From: Saprospiraceae bacterium
Lineage (GTDB): Bacteria; Bacteroidota; Bacteroidia; Chitinophagales; Saprospiraceae
DNA: 64,000 bases
Reading direction: 5' to 3'
NCBI GenBank assembly: GCA_016718505.1
Contig: JADKDE010000004.1
Location: 186,001-250,000 of the forward strand
Shown here in pieces: positions 1-8,928 of the stretch. The translations under genes were made by a program, and so were the position numbers. The notes under the pieces are model-generated. The model was given only the letters and a program-made list of their open reading frames with translations, had not been told where the DNA came from and searched no databases. The stretch's first letter is position 1; each line of letters opens with the position of its first letter.

Positions 1-90
1 CAAATGTTGAGATTTAACGATTCTTTAAAATAAATTAAGGCATTGACCTCAATCTTCAACTTATTTTTTTCAAATCTAACTCCATATAAA

Positions 91-119
91 AAAGCCTAAA
101 GCATAACGCCTTAGGCTTT
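91..119 (-). terminator. Rho-independent-type terminator
   Basis: The arms 91-99 (AAAGCCTAA) and 111-119 (TTAGGCTTT) are perfectly complementary around an 11-nt loop. On the minus strand the stem is followed by a run of T (complement of the A run at 88-93). It lies about 120 nt past the end of the minus-strand secreted-protein gene and probably ends that transcript. The remainder of 1-242 holds no convincing gene. Confidence 0.6.
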
Positions 120-242
120 CGTCCGAATTTTTCACCACTAACAATTAACTTTTTATACTTCGATCAAGCAATATTATTACAATCTTATGAATTTAGAAAA
201 ACTCAGATTTTGTCCATTTTCAGATTTTAATACAAGTAGCTT

Positions 243-1742
243 CTATTTGCTGAATTTGGAGAACCCTATTCGATTGTTATTTGAATCAAAAAGTGTGATG
301 ATATAAAGTCCCTTCTCGAGATTATTTACATCCACATTAATATTATTTGATCCTTGTACCAATGAAATGTTTTTATTAATGATTGTTTTGCCTGTTATAT
401 CATGAATTAAAATGTTTATTTTTTGATCAGACAAACTTTCGATTGACAAATTGAATTCATTTCCAACTGGATTTGGACTAATCTTTATCCCATCTTTTTC
501 TTTTTGGAGGCTGATAGAACGCATTGTGGAATAAGTAAATCTACCGCTTTTATCAAATTGTGCCAATCTATAATAAACAGTACCGCTGTGATTTATTAAA
601 TGTTCGAGCGAATATTCTAACAAATTTGAACTATTACCATTTGGCGCTTTGCTATAAACTTTGCTTATTTCAGTAAAATTTCTACCGTCAAGGCTGTATT
701 GAACTGCAAAATAACTATTCTCAGTTTCAGACCCAGTACTCCACTTTAATTTAACCCCTTTAGGTGATTTAGTAGCTCTGAATTCTATAAGTTCTACATC
801 AAAAAATGGATTAGTTGCACTTTGTGTTATCAAAATGTCATAATCACAAACGTCTCCTGCATAACCATCAGTGACAATATAGTAAGTATTGCTAGCCGTC
901 AAAGTAATATTGGTAATTTGTTGGTTGGAAGTAACATTTGTGCTGCTACATCCCATAAAACCTGTGGCTGTATTTGGGCTTCCACATGTTAAATTGTCAG
1001 CTAAAAAGAATTGGATACCATCTCCACCTGAACAATTTTGATTACCAATGAATACGCTATAAGTTCCATCTATGGGTACTTGAAAGCTAAAATATTGAGA
1101 ATTTTCAATGGATGGTGTGCATCCTGATCCTGTAAAAACAGTAGAAGATACTCCAGCCAATCCATCTGTACCGCATGTGTTTACTAGTGAACTTGCGTCT
1201 TCTAAACTGACCAAAGCACATTCATTGCTTGTAGAATGTGCAGCAGTAGTAGAAGTACCAATCCCATCATTAGAACTTAACAAATAAGGACTTGCACAGG
1301 ATGAGCCTTCAGCGGTTGATGGTGTATTTACATCAAAATCTATACTATAAGTAGCACCAGGATTAGAACTATTGACAACCACCAAATATGTACCACCTCC
1401 TGCTCCAAAACTGATTGCATCTGTGCTGGCCGTACCACTAGCACCCGTTATACAGGCTCCACCTCTGACATACAAACCAGCAGTTCCATTACATCCAGTA
1501 TTACTCCTATTGAGGATATCGACCGATAAAGTACCTCCGTTTGCATCCACATTCGTCAAATTAATATTAGCTCCACTGCAGCCTGTTGGAAGAGTAATAG
1601 CGTACCATCTTTCATATAAGTATGTTGATCCGCAATAGTCTGCCCCCGATAAGGAGGCAACCCCATCAGCATCGCACATAGACTGACTTATTGGTGCTCC
1701 TCCGTTAGTAAGTGTTATTGCTTCGCTTTCTGCTTGCCCCAA
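243..1742 (-). CDS. Secreted adhesin-like protein with T9SS sorting domain, C-terminal part (frameshifted)
   Basis: This is the larger, C-terminal part of a secreted protein whose N-terminal part lies in another frame at 1787-2206. The true coding region runs on upstream of 1742 to about 1785, where one base is missing. It holds Cys, Gly, Ser and Thr-rich beta-sandwich repeats in which the pattern of a Tyr-Tyr-Ile-Val strand and small Cys loops recurs. These are followed by a fibronectin-like segment (around KLKWSTGSETENSYFAVQYS) and a C-terminal domain of about 80 residues of the T9SS type A kind (ISPNPVGNEFNLSIES through GLYIITL to FSKFSK). Known T9SS cargo are exported across the outer membrane with this tail cleaved. 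The ligand is unknown. The rejoined product would have about 654 residues. Confidence 0.8.
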   Translation of the reverse strand: MGQAESEAITLTNGGAPISQSMCDADGVASLSGADYCGSTYLYERWYAITLPTGCSGANINLTNVDANGGTLSVDILNRSNTGCNGTAGLYVRGGACITGASGTASTDAISFGAGGGTYLVVVNSSNPGATYSIDFDVNTPSTAEGSSCASPYLLSSNDGIGTSTTAAHSTSNECALVSLEDASSLVNTCGTDGLAGVSSTVFTGSGCTPSIENSQYFSFQVPIDGTYSVFIGNQNCSGGDGIQFFLADNLTCGSPNTATGFMGCSSTNVTSNQQITNITLTASNTYYIVTDGYAGDVCDYDILITQSATNPFFDVELIEFRATKSPKGVKLKWSTGSETENSYFAVQYSLDGRNFTEISKVYSKAPNGNSSNLLEYSLEHLINHSGTVYYRLAQFDKSGRFTYSTMRSISLQKEKDGIKISPNPVGNEFNLSIESLSDQKINILIHDITGKTIINKNISLVQGSNNINVDVNNLEKGLYIITLFDSNNNRIGFSKFSK

Positions 1743-2206
1743 TGGGGTTGTACTTGCAGCAAAACTGACAGATGCAGTAATTGGTCCGTTAAGGTACCAG
1801 TAGAACCCAAAAGTATATAGTAAGTTGATCCAGCGGTTAGTCCTGTCAAATTCCAGGTTCCGTTAAGGTCATTATCTGCACAAACTGTGATAGCTTGTGA
1901 ATCGCCACATGAATTGAAAATGACTAAATTTCCTTTACACCCACCACCAGTACAATTATATCCAGAAATGGTTAATGAAGCGGTGGTCCTTCCAGAAGGC
2001 ACAGTAAATGAAAACCACACTTGTCCAGTACCGTCTGTACATGTTGAAACAGGTGTTCCTGAGCCTACTGCACCAGACACTGTTCCTCCAGAACCAATAC
2101 ATTTTGTTGGAATGGTAATCGCAGTAGCACAGGTCCCTTGACCGAATATTTCAGTTATGTTTAGGCTTGATAAAACAATTAGTATTAATATGTATAATTT
2201 ATTCAT
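1715..2206 (-). CDS. Secreted adhesin-like protein, N-terminal part (frameshifted)
   Basis: The N-terminus is a Sec signal peptide (MNKLYILILIVLSSLN, cleavage likely near IFGQ). It is followed by a Gly/Ser/Thr-rich beta-sandwich resembling pre-peptidase C-terminal-like domains (QVWFSFTVPSG, then STYYILLGSTGTLT). The frame is correct to about 1787. Beyond that it runs through about 30 nonsense residues to a chance stop. Adding one base at the GG (1786-1787) continues the domain as GTLTGPITASVSFAASTTPL into the frame of 243-1742, so both parts are one gene. The break may be a sequencing error or a real mutation. Confidence 0.75.
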   Translation of the reverse strand: MNKLYILILIVLSSLNITEIFGQGTCATAITIPTKCIGSGGTVSGAVGSGTPVSTCTDGTGQVWFSFTVPSGRTTASLTISGYNCTGGGCKGNLVIFNSCGDSQAITVCADNDLNGTWNLTGLTAGSTYYILLGSTGTLTDQLLHLSVLLQVQPHWGKQKAKQ

Positions 2207-2233
2207 GATAGTTTTAGTTTTAAGTTTGAAAAT

Positions 2234-2524
2234 TTAGTTTTCAAGTTTTACATTTTCTTTAGTTGGACCACCAACAAAAATTTCATCGAGGTTCTTTGTA
2301 CCGTTGACGACTTCCTCGGGAATCCTAACGATAAGTGATTTGTCCTGTGTCCTTTTTCTATACTCGATCATGTATAAATCAATCCGCATTTGCAGCGGCA
2401 TGGATTTGAAATCCTTGGGAGCTGGGACTTCGGTTAGTGATTTTCGATTAACACTTTCGGCTTCCTGAGAATATCCGATGGCACAAATGCCTAGCGCAAT
2501 CATAGATGTAAACAATTTTTTCAT
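2234..2524 (-). CDS. Small secreted protein of unknown function
   Basis: This encodes 96 residues with a signal peptide (MKKLFTSMIALGICAIGYSQ, cleavage after the Q typical of Bacteroidota). The mature part is charged and contains the segment MRIDLYMIEYRKRTQDKSL. The ATG at 2524 is preferred over the upstream ATG at 2575, because only the shorter form puts the hydrophobic signal at the N-terminus. It sits 27 nt upstream of the secreted adhesin gene on the same strand and is probably co-transcribed. I do not recognise a family. Confidence 0.65.
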   Translation of the reverse strand: MKKLFTSMIALGICAIGYSQEAESVNRKSLTEVPAPKDFKSMPLQMRIDLYMIEYRKRTQDKSLIVRIPEEVVNGTKNLDEIFVGGPTKENVKLEN

Positions 2525-2960
2525 AGCAATTAAGTTTAAAAAATAAAATAAAATATAGGGCTCAATTATGACCATTGAGTTCTAGAGAAAATCTCTATAG
2601 GACACAGCAATGACTTTCATTGTGTGTACGGAAAACCAATAAAAAAGGGATTAGCTTTTGACTATTTTACTGACGAAAAAATAAATAAAGTTTAGCTTCG
2701 GTTTAGTTTACTGCTGTGGGATAAATATATGGTTATATTTTCGAGATATGCAAATAAAAATGACCATTATTTTTACATATTTATTACATGTATGTGTAGT
2801 AGTAAGATAATCAATGATATATACATTGATATTTTGAATAAATAATTATTTTTTTAACTGGATAATTTGATTTTAAAAAAATTTATTGTTTAATTTTGAT
2901 AATAAGCAATATTTATTTTATCTTAGTTTTTTATTTTTCGTCTAAAATACAAAATCATAT
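2525..2960. other. Gene-free divergent intergenic region
   Basis: This very AT-rich 436-bp gap lies between a minus-strand secreted-protein operon and a plus-strand catabolic operon. I see no gene, tRNA or strong hairpin. The only element I can support is the plus-strand promoter at 2866-2898. Confidence 0.6.
2866..2898 (+). promoter_or_regulatory. Bacteroidota-type promoter for amidohydrolase-preT
   Basis: TTTG (2866-2869), 21 nt, then TAATTTTG (2891-2898) fits the known TTTG-N19-21-TAnnTTTG consensus. The start codon at 2961 would have a leader of about 55 nt. Confidence 0.5.
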
Positions 2961-3827
2961 ATGGCAAGAGTAGTTAAATCAGGGTTGATTCAAATGAGTT
3001 TGGGTATATCCGAAGGAGAAGGTACCATTCACGAGATTATGGAAGACATGTTTCAAAAGCATATTCCATACATTGAGAAAGCTGGAGAAGCAGGCGTTCA
3101 GGTGCTTTGTCTCCAAGAAATTTTCAACACACCATACTTTTGTCCGGGACAAGACAGAAATTGGTATGCATCCGCTGAGCCAGTTCCTGGACCTACAACT
3201 GAAAGATTGTCCGTGTATGCTAAAAAGTACAATATGGTCATTATTGTACCTATTTATGAAAAAGAGCAATCGGGATTTTTGTATAACACTGCGGCTGTAT
3301 TAGACGCAGACGGAACATATCTTGGAAAATACCGCAAGACACATATTCCTCAGACTTCTGGGTTTTGGGAAAAATTCTTTTTTAAGCCCGGTAATTTGGG
3401 ATATCCTGTTTTTGAAACGAGATATGGAAAAATTGGCGTTTACATTTGCTATGATAGACATTTCCCAGAAGGGGCAAGGATTTTGGGGTTAAATGGCGCT
3501 GAGATTGTTTATAATCCATCTGCAACTGTTGCAGGATTGTCCCAGTATTTATGGAAAATCGAACAGCCCGCCCATGCCGTCGCCAATGGTTACTTTATGG
3601 GATGTATCAATAGGGTTGGAGTAGAAAAACCATGGAATCTAGGCAAATTTTATGGTTCTTCCTATTTCGTTAATCCTCGAGGGGAGATCATCGCACAGGC
3701 TTCAGAAGACAACGATGAATTGTTGATTGCTGAATTCGACCTAGGCATGATCGATGAAGTAAGATCCGTTTGGCAATTTTACAGAGATCGAAGACCTGAG
3801 GCTTATGGCAGGATGGTAGATCTGTAG
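2961..3827 (+). CDS. Carbon-nitrogen hydrolase, probable beta-ureidopropionase / N-carbamoyl amidase
   Basis: This 288-residue nitrilase-superfamily enzyme carries the complete Glu-Lys-Cys triad: E53 in LQEIF, K126 in YRKTHIP and C163 in YICYDRHFPE. Length and motifs match the beta-ureidopropionase/N-carbamoylputrescine amidase branch. The next gene, 50 nt downstream, is preT-like, so the likely reaction is hydrolysis of N-carbamoyl-beta-alanine (the last step of reductive uracil breakdown) to beta-alanine, CO2 and ammonia. N-carbamoylputrescine amidase is the main alternative, because sequence alone separates the two poorly. It is cytosolic, with no signal peptide. Confidence 0.88.
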   Translation: MARVVKSGLIQMSLGISEGEGTIHEIMEDMFQKHIPYIEKAGEAGVQVLCLQEIFNTPYFCPGQDRNWYASAEPVPGPTTERLSVYAKKYNMVIIVPIYEKEQSGFLYNTAAVLDADGTYLGKYRKTHIPQTSGFWEKFFFKPGNLGYPVFETRYGKIGVYICYDRHFPEGARILGLNGAEIVYNPSATVAGLSQYLWKIEQPAHAVANGYFMGCINRVGVEKPWNLGKFYGSSYFVNPRGEIIAQASEDNDELLIAEFDLGMIDEVRSVWQFYRDRRPEAYGRMVDL

Positions 3828-3877
3828 GTTTGTAAGTTAGTCTTATTTTTTTTATAAGTTTCAAATAAATCCTCAAT

Positions 3878-5218
3878 ATGATAAAGAGCGGAAAGCTTAG
3901 TGCGTTGGAATATGAAAAGAATTTTTCGGACATTCACCCTCCTTTTTATACAGGAAATGCCGCTGCGATCGAAGCCAATAGGTGTCTGTTTTGCTATGAT
4001 GCCCCTTGTATCAAGGCTTGTCCCACTTCTATCAATGTTCCCAAATTCATCAAGCAAATAGCGTCCAATAATATTCAAGGGTCAGCAAAAACTATTTTTG
4101 ATTCAAATATTATGGGTGCAGCTTGTGCCAAAGTTTGTCCCGTAGAAAAGCTATGCGAAGGGGCTTGTGTCTATAATCTAATGGAGGAAGAACCCATTTC
4201 TATTGCCAAGTTACAGCGGTTTAGTGCGGAAAAAGCCATTACACAAAAATGGCCATTATATTCTCGCAAACCGAGTATTGGAAAGAAAATCGCGGTAGTT
4301 GGAGCTGGACCCGCTGGATTGGCTTGTGCCCATGCTTTGGCCCTGGAAGGACTGGAAATAGACATTTATGAAAAAGAAGCTGAAGGGGGTGGTTTGATGA
4401 CTTACGGAGTAGCCGCTTATAAAGTTTCTCCTGAAATATGCAAAGATGAGGTGCACTGGATACTGTCCATTGGGGGTATCAAAGTACATTATAACCAAGA
4501 GTTGGGCAAAGATATCTCGTTAGACGAATTGAAATCAAAGTACGATGCTGTCTTTTTAGGTATTGGGGTGGGATTAGCGCGTGGTTTGGACATTCCTGGG
4601 GAATCCTTGGATGGGGTAGTGGATGCCATTTCTTTTATATATGATATTAGGACTAAAGGTTATCAAAATATTCCTATTGGTGATAAAGTCGTCGTCATAG
4701 GGCTCGGTATGACTGCGATAGATGCAGCCACGCAATCAAAAAGACTGGGTGCCAAGGAAGTGACCATTGCTTACAGACGGACAGAGGATGAAAAGCCTTG
4801 CACTGATGTAGAACTTGATATTGCGAAGCTGGACGGTTGTAATTTGTTGTATTTAGCGTCCCCGAAAGAAATTCGAGGCAAAGATGGAGTGGTCCAATCC
4901 ATAGTTTTTGATAAAATGGAACTAGGAGATGCCGATGCCAATGGCCGACGTAAGCCTATAAATACTGGTGTTTCATTTACCTTGGAAACCGATATGGTCA
5001 TAAAAGCCGTAGGACAGGTTCCTTATGAATCATTGGTGGAAAGTGCTGGTATTGTGCACGATTGGGGCAAAGTGAAATTGGTAGAAGGAAATGCCACAAA
5101 TATCGAGGGAGTTTTTGCGGGAGGTGATGGTGTTAATGGAGGTCGTGAGGTTGTTGATGCCGTACAAGCTGGAAAAGATGGAGCACATTCGATTCTAAAA
5201 TATTTAAAGGTCATATAA
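3878..5218 (+). CDS. preT: NAD-dependent dihydropyrimidine dehydrogenase subunit PreT-like flavoprotein
   Basis: This 446-residue protein has a glutamate-synthase small-subunit-type fold. The N-terminal iron-sulfur region has C36, C39, C44, C48 and C83, C87, C93, C97. The FAD dinucleotide fold is at 141-147 (VGAGPAG), the NAD(P) fold near 270-280 (VVVIGLGMTA), and the C-terminal FAD segment contains GVFAGGDGVNGG. PreT transfers electrons from NADH to PreA, which reduces uracil and thymine. The partner preA is not adjacent: the next gene encodes a membrane protein. A role as a general NAD(P)H oxidoreductase subunit is therefore possible, but the neighbouring ureidopropionase-like gene favours pyrimidine catabolism. 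Confidence 0.82.
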   Translation: MIKSGKLSALEYEKNFSDIHPPFYTGNAAAIEANRCLFCYDAPCIKACPTSINVPKFIKQIASNNIQGSAKTIFDSNIMGAACAKVCPVEKLCEGACVYNLMEEEPISIAKLQRFSAEKAITQKWPLYSRKPSIGKKIAVVGAGPAGLACAHALALEGLEIDIYEKEAEGGGLMTYGVAAYKVSPEICKDEVHWILSIGGIKVHYNQELGKDISLDELKSKYDAVFLGIGVGLARGLDIPGESLDGVVDAISFIYDIRTKGYQNIPIGDKVVVIGLGMTAIDAATQSKRLGAKEVTIAYRRTEDEKPCTDVELDIAKLDGCNLLYLASPKEIRGKDGVVQSIVFDKMELGDADANGRRKPINTGVSFTLETDMVIKAVGQVPYESLVESAGIVHDWGKVKLVEGNATNIEGVFAGGDGVNGGREVVDAVQAGKDGAHSILKYLKVI

Positions 5219-5230
5219 TATTTTCAACGG

Positions 5231-5698
5231 ATGAGAAAGATTGATGCTCTTTTGTTGGAATATAGCGAAAGCCATCAAAACAAGATAAATAAAGCGTTTC
5301 ATTGGATTTGCGTTCCTACGATTTTTTTTACCATTGTTGGTTTGTTTTATTGTATTCCTTTTTTTGTAGAACGCACCATATGGGCTAATTGGGCCATGAT
5401 CGCATTGATTTTATCATTTGTATATTACTTGTCTTTATCGACCATTATGGCCATTAGTTTTGCCATTTTTACTTTATTGTGTATCTATATCAACAATGCA
5501 CTATACATCTATTTCGGGTCCATTATTGATTTATTTTATTGCTTAATAGTTGTTTTCATTATAGCGTGGATAGGGCAGTTCATAGGACATTCGATTGAAG
5601 GAAAAAAGCCTTCATTTTTTAAGGACATTCAATTTCTACTTATTGGCCCAGCTTGGCTATTACATTTTATTTATAAAAAATTAAATATTAAGTACTAG
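5231..5698 (+). CDS. Mpo1/DUF962-family membrane protein
   Basis: This encodes 155 residues with about four hydrophobic segments. It carries the family signature: an N-terminal segment with NKINKAFHWICVP and a C-terminal one with QFIGHSIEGKKPSFFKD followed by GPAWLL. The yeast member Mpo1 is an Fe(II)-dependent dioxygenase of 2-hydroxy fatty acids in lipid alpha-oxidation, and the His residues here fit metal binding. The function in bacteria is not established. It starts 12 nt after preT and is probably co-transcribed with it. Confidence 0.8.
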   Translation: MRKIDALLLEYSESHQNKINKAFHWICVPTIFFTIVGLFYCIPFFVERTIWANWAMIALILSFVYYLSLSTIMAISFAIFTLLCIYINNALYIYFGSIIDLFYCLIVVFIIAWIGQFIGHSIEGKKPSFFKDIQFLLIGPAWLLHFIYKKLNIKY

Positions 5699-5833
5699 GT
5701 TTATTTTAGGTTTTCCTTGATTAATTTCATTATTTTTCTTTAAAAATTTGATCAAAATCCCGTCTTGAAGATGATTATTATAATCCTCTGATTTTTGAGA
5801 TCTTGTAGAAAGAATTTTTTCAATTTTATTGAC

Positions 5834-5866
5834 TTTGCTTTTTCTCCGCTTATTTGTCTAATTTTG
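5834..5866 (+). promoter_or_regulatory. Bacteroidota-type promoter for tyrS
   Basis: TTTG (5834-5837), 21 nt, then TAATTTTG (5859-5866). The leader to the ATG at 5882 would be very short. A start at the upstream in-frame ATG (5795) would lie before this promoter, which supports 5882 as the real start. Confidence 0.55.
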
Positions 5867-5881
5867 CGCAAAATTAATTTT

Positions 5882-7150
5882 ATGTCTTTTATCGAAGAAT
5901 TGAAATGGAGGGGAATGTTGCACGATTGCACTCCAGGTGTTGAAGAGTTATTAAGCACTCAAAAAGTAACTGGTTATATCGGATTTGACCCGACGGCTCC
6001 TTCATTGACTATAGGAAATTATGTCCAGATCATGTTATTGACTTTTCTCAAAAAGCATGGTCACACGCCTATAGTATTGATGGGTGGAGCTACAGGTAGG
6101 ATAGGAGACCCTTCTGGTAAAAATGAAGAAAGACAGCTGAAAACCTATGAGGAATTGGACTTTAACCTAGCACACCAAAGCAATCAAATGCTCCAATTCT
6201 TAGGAAGCGATCCAGCAAATCCCATTCAAATCGTCAATAATTACGACTTTTATAAAGAAATGCCCGTATTGGAGTTTTTGCGTGTTGTGGGCAAACACTT
6301 GACCGTCAATTATATGTTGTCAAAGGACAGCGTACAGAATCGATTGGAACAAGGAATTTCATTTACAGAATTTTCATATCAATTGTTACAAGGCTATGAT
6401 TTTTACTGTTTGAAAGAAAAATACAATGTTTTATTGCAAATGGGTGGCTCCGACCAATGGGGCAATATCACCAGCGGGACTGAACTCATCCGAAGAATAA
6501 ATGGTGGAAAGGCATATGCTCTCACGACACCTCTCTTGACCAAAGCGGATGGCACCAAGTTTGGAAAATCCGATAAAGGCAATATTTGGCTCGATGCGAA
6601 GTTGACCACGCCATACCAATTTTATCAGTTTTGGATAAATGCAGATGATCGCGATATGCCTAAGTTTTATCGTTATTTTAGTTTGAAAGAAAAGGAAGAA
6701 ATTGAAAGCATTGAGACAACTTACCAGGACGATCCGAAGACCTTGAAAAGGATATTGGCCGAAGAATTGACTTCAAGAATTCACGGTGAGGCATCTTTGG
6801 CTGGAATTCAGCAAGTATCAGCATTGTTGTTTGATCCAAAATTCGACGCAGCCCAGCTAGGGACTTTATCGCCAGCGCAGTTTGACATCATTGGTGAAGA
6901 AATTCCAAAATTTCATGTCACAGATGATAATAATGAAATGCCGATGGATGGTCTATTGACTGAAAAGTCAAATATATTTCCTTCCAAATCAGAATTAAGA
7001 CGTGCGGTGCAATCCAATGCCCTAAGTATCAATAAGATAAAGATTACGGCACACGATCATAACATCACTAAAAATGATTTTGTGGCAGGGAAATATATAC
7101 TTGTGGAAAATGGTAAAAAGAACAAATATTTACTGGTCTTTAACCAATAA
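5882..7150 (+). CDS. tyrS: Tyrosyl-tRNA synthetase
   Basis: This 422-residue class I aminoacyl-tRNA synthetase charges tRNA-Tyr. It has the TyrRS N-terminus (FIEELKWRGMLHD, then GYIGFDPTAPSL), the GGATGRIGDPSGK segment, the substrate loop QMGGSDQWGNI and the KMSKS equivalent KFGKS at 226-230. A C-terminal S4-like RNA-binding domain runs from about 350 to 420. The HIGH motif reads T43-I-G-N46, which lacks both histidines. The start at 5882 is chosen from the alignment and the promoter position. It converges with prmA and the two overlap by 21 bp. Confidence 0.95.
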   Translation: MSFIEELKWRGMLHDCTPGVEELLSTQKVTGYIGFDPTAPSLTIGNYVQIMLLTFLKKHGHTPIVLMGGATGRIGDPSGKNEERQLKTYEELDFNLAHQSNQMLQFLGSDPANPIQIVNNYDFYKEMPVLEFLRVVGKHLTVNYMLSKDSVQNRLEQGISFTEFSYQLLQGYDFYCLKEKYNVLLQMGGSDQWGNITSGTELIRRINGGKAYALTTPLLTKADGTKFGKSDKGNIWLDAKLTTPYQFYQFWINADDRDMPKFYRYFSLKEKEEIESIETTYQDDPKTLKRILAEELTSRIHGEASLAGIQQVSALLFDPKFDAAQLGTLSPAQFDIIGEEIPKFHVTDDNNEMPMDGLLTEKSNIFPSKSELRRAVQSNALSINKIKITAHDHNITKNDFVAGKYILVENGKKNKYLLVFNQ

Positions 7151-7960
7151 CATACACATCCAATCGTCGGAGGTACTCTGGTTTTTTACTTGAAATCCAG
7201 ATTTTTGAAAATGCTCGGTAATTTTCTTTTCGTCTGAAATTAGAAAACCAGACAAGAGCAATCTTCCATTCCATTTGAGGAGTCTATTAAAATTACTTGA
7301 ATTTTCAAGAAGAGTATTTGTATTAATATTGGCCAATATGGCGTCAAAAGTATTGTCCTCAAGCGATTCTAATTTTTCATTTTTTACTTCGTATTTAGAT
7401 GAAATTTTATTGAGTTCAAAATTTTCTTTAGTATTTGCTAGTGATCTCTCGTCTATATCCAAAGCAAGAATTTTGTCTGCCTTTCGCATAGCTGCATAGA
7501 TTCCCAAAATGCCTGTGCCACATCCAAAATCCAATACCGATGTGCCTTCCCAATTGATGTACAGCATGGTTTTTAACATCAAGTGAGTGGTCTGATGATG
7601 CCCTGTCCCAAAAGTCATATTAGGATTAATCAATATATGAAATGGGTAGGAAGAATAGCTTTCCTCGCCCGAAGAAATGGCAATTTGATTTTCAATAAAA
7701 ATGGGAGAAAATTGATTTTCCCATGTTTCGTTCCAATTTTGGTTTGGAATAAAGGTTTTGTTTTTACTTATTTGATATTCATCTAAGATTATATTTAATG
7801 AATCTTGAAAAATATCGTCGCAATCTTCGCTTGGAATATAAGCCTTTAATTTCTCTCCTTCTTCTTCGAATGTGTCAAATGACAGATGACCAACCAAACC
7901 CAATATTAGGTCAGAATCATAGCCATCCTTCCAAAAAGTATAACACCAATAATCACCCAT
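7130..7960 (-). CDS. prmA: Ribosomal protein L11 methyltransferase
   Basis: This 276-residue SAM-dependent methyltransferase is expected to trimethylate ribosomal protein L11. The family marks are all present: NPNMTFGTGHHQTT in the middle, the SAM-binding loop VLDFGCGTGILGI and the catalytic-core strand AILANINTNTLL. Its start codon overlaps the folD stop in the sequence ATGGGTGA, so translation is probably coupled. Its 3' end overlaps the end of tyrS on the other strand. Confidence 0.93.
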   Translation of the reverse strand: MGDYWCYTFWKDGYDSDLILGLVGHLSFDTFEEEGEKLKAYIPSEDCDDIFQDSLNIILDEYQISKNKTFIPNQNWNETWENQFSPIFIENQIAISSGEESYSSYPFHILINPNMTFGTGHHQTTHLMLKTMLYINWEGTSVLDFGCGTGILGIYAAMRKADKILALDIDERSLANTKENFELNKISSKYEVKNEKLESLEDNTFDAILANINTNTLLENSSNFNRLLKWNGRLLLSGFLISDEKKITEHFQKSGFQVKNQSTSDDWMCMLLVKDQ

Positions 7961-8834
7961 TGGCTATATTTTCAGTTCTGCAAAATGACATCCACGTGTT
8001 TTCAATCAAACTGATAACCGTCAACATGCCCACACCGCCTGGAACTGGCGTAATAAAGCTCGCTTTTTCTTTTACATGTTCAAAATCTACATCCCCAACC
8101 ACTCGATAACCTTTGGGAGTGGATGGATCATCGATTCTATTTATGCCTACATCGATTACCACGGCTCCGTCTTTAACCATATCGGCTGTAACAAAGTTTG
8201 CCTTGCCTATGGCAGCGATTAAAATATCAGCAGACGCACAAAATTCTTTGATATTTTTCGTTTGACTATGCACCAAAGTCACCGTACAGTCTATCCCTTT
8301 TCTCGAAAGGAGCAATGCCATAGGTGTCCCTACGATATTGCTTCGCCCAATCACAACGCAGTGTGCCCCAGCCGTTTTTATTTTCTCTGATTTTAATATT
8401 GACATGATACCCTTTGGCGTTGCTGGAACGAAGGTTTCAAGACCTAATAACATCAACCCTAGGTTGTGGGGATGAAAACCATCAACGTCCTTTTTAGGGT
8501 CAATGGCCAACAATATTTTGCTTTCATCTATTTGCTTGGGTAATGGCAATTGAACGATATATCCATCGACCGTTTCATCGCTATTTAATCGATAGATTAT
8601 TTCGAGTAGATCGTTGTGCGAAATATTTTCTTCGGCTCTGATTACTTCTGAAATCATGCCAATTTCTTCGCAAGTTTTTACTTTATTTTTAACGTATAAT
8701 TGACTCGCAGCCAGATCGCCTACAAGCAGGGCAGCAAGTTTGGGTTTGCGTTTATTTTCAGGTAATTCTTCAATTTTTTGCTTTAGATTGGCTTTTAAAG
8801 CAGTTACGCACTGCTTTCCATCGAATATTTTCAT
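7953..8834 (-). CDS. folD: Bifunctional methylenetetrahydrofolate dehydrogenase / cyclohydrolase
   Basis: This 293-residue enzyme interconverts 5,10-methylene-, 5,10-methenyl- and 10-formyl-tetrahydrofolate with NADP. It shows the active-site Lys region (SQLYVKNKVKTCEEIG), the substrate loop DGYIVQLPLPKQ, the motif KDVDGFHPHN, the NADP loop VVIGRSNIVGTP and the C-terminal PVPGGVGMLT. The start at 8834 (MKIFDGKQ) matches the family; an in-frame ATG ten codons upstream is less likely. It is the first gene of a folD-prmA pair. Confidence 0.95.
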   Translation of the reverse strand: MKIFDGKQCVTALKANLKQKIEELPENKRKPKLAALLVGDLAASQLYVKNKVKTCEEIGMISEVIRAEENISHNDLLEIIYRLNSDETVDGYIVQLPLPKQIDESKILLAIDPKKDVDGFHPHNLGLMLLGLETFVPATPKGIMSILKSEKIKTAGAHCVVIGRSNIVGTPMALLLSRKGIDCTVTLVHSQTKNIKEFCASADILIAAIGKANFVTADMVKDGAVVIDVGINRIDDPSTPKGYRVVGDVDFEHVKEKASFITPVPGGVGMLTVISLIENTWMSFCRTENIANG

Positions 8835-8882
8835 GTACTCCTTTAAATATGTTATAAAGAGCAAAGGTAAGGCATAAGATTC

Positions 8883-8910
8883 TTTGTTTTACTTTATATT
8901 TCTAAATTTG
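8883..8910 (+). promoter_or_regulatory. Possible promoter for the AlkD-like gene
   Basis: TTTG (8883-8886), 16 nt, then TAAATTTG (8903-8910), 18 nt before the ATG at 8929. The -7 element is perfect, but the spacing is shorter than usual. Confidence 0.35.
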
Positions 8911-8928
8911 TCCCAAAATTAAATTAAT

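Noticed and set aside
1372..1638. ORF antisense to the secreted adhesin gene
   Set aside because: Low-complexity Pro/Val-rich translation typical of a shadow of a Gly/Thr-rich coding strand.
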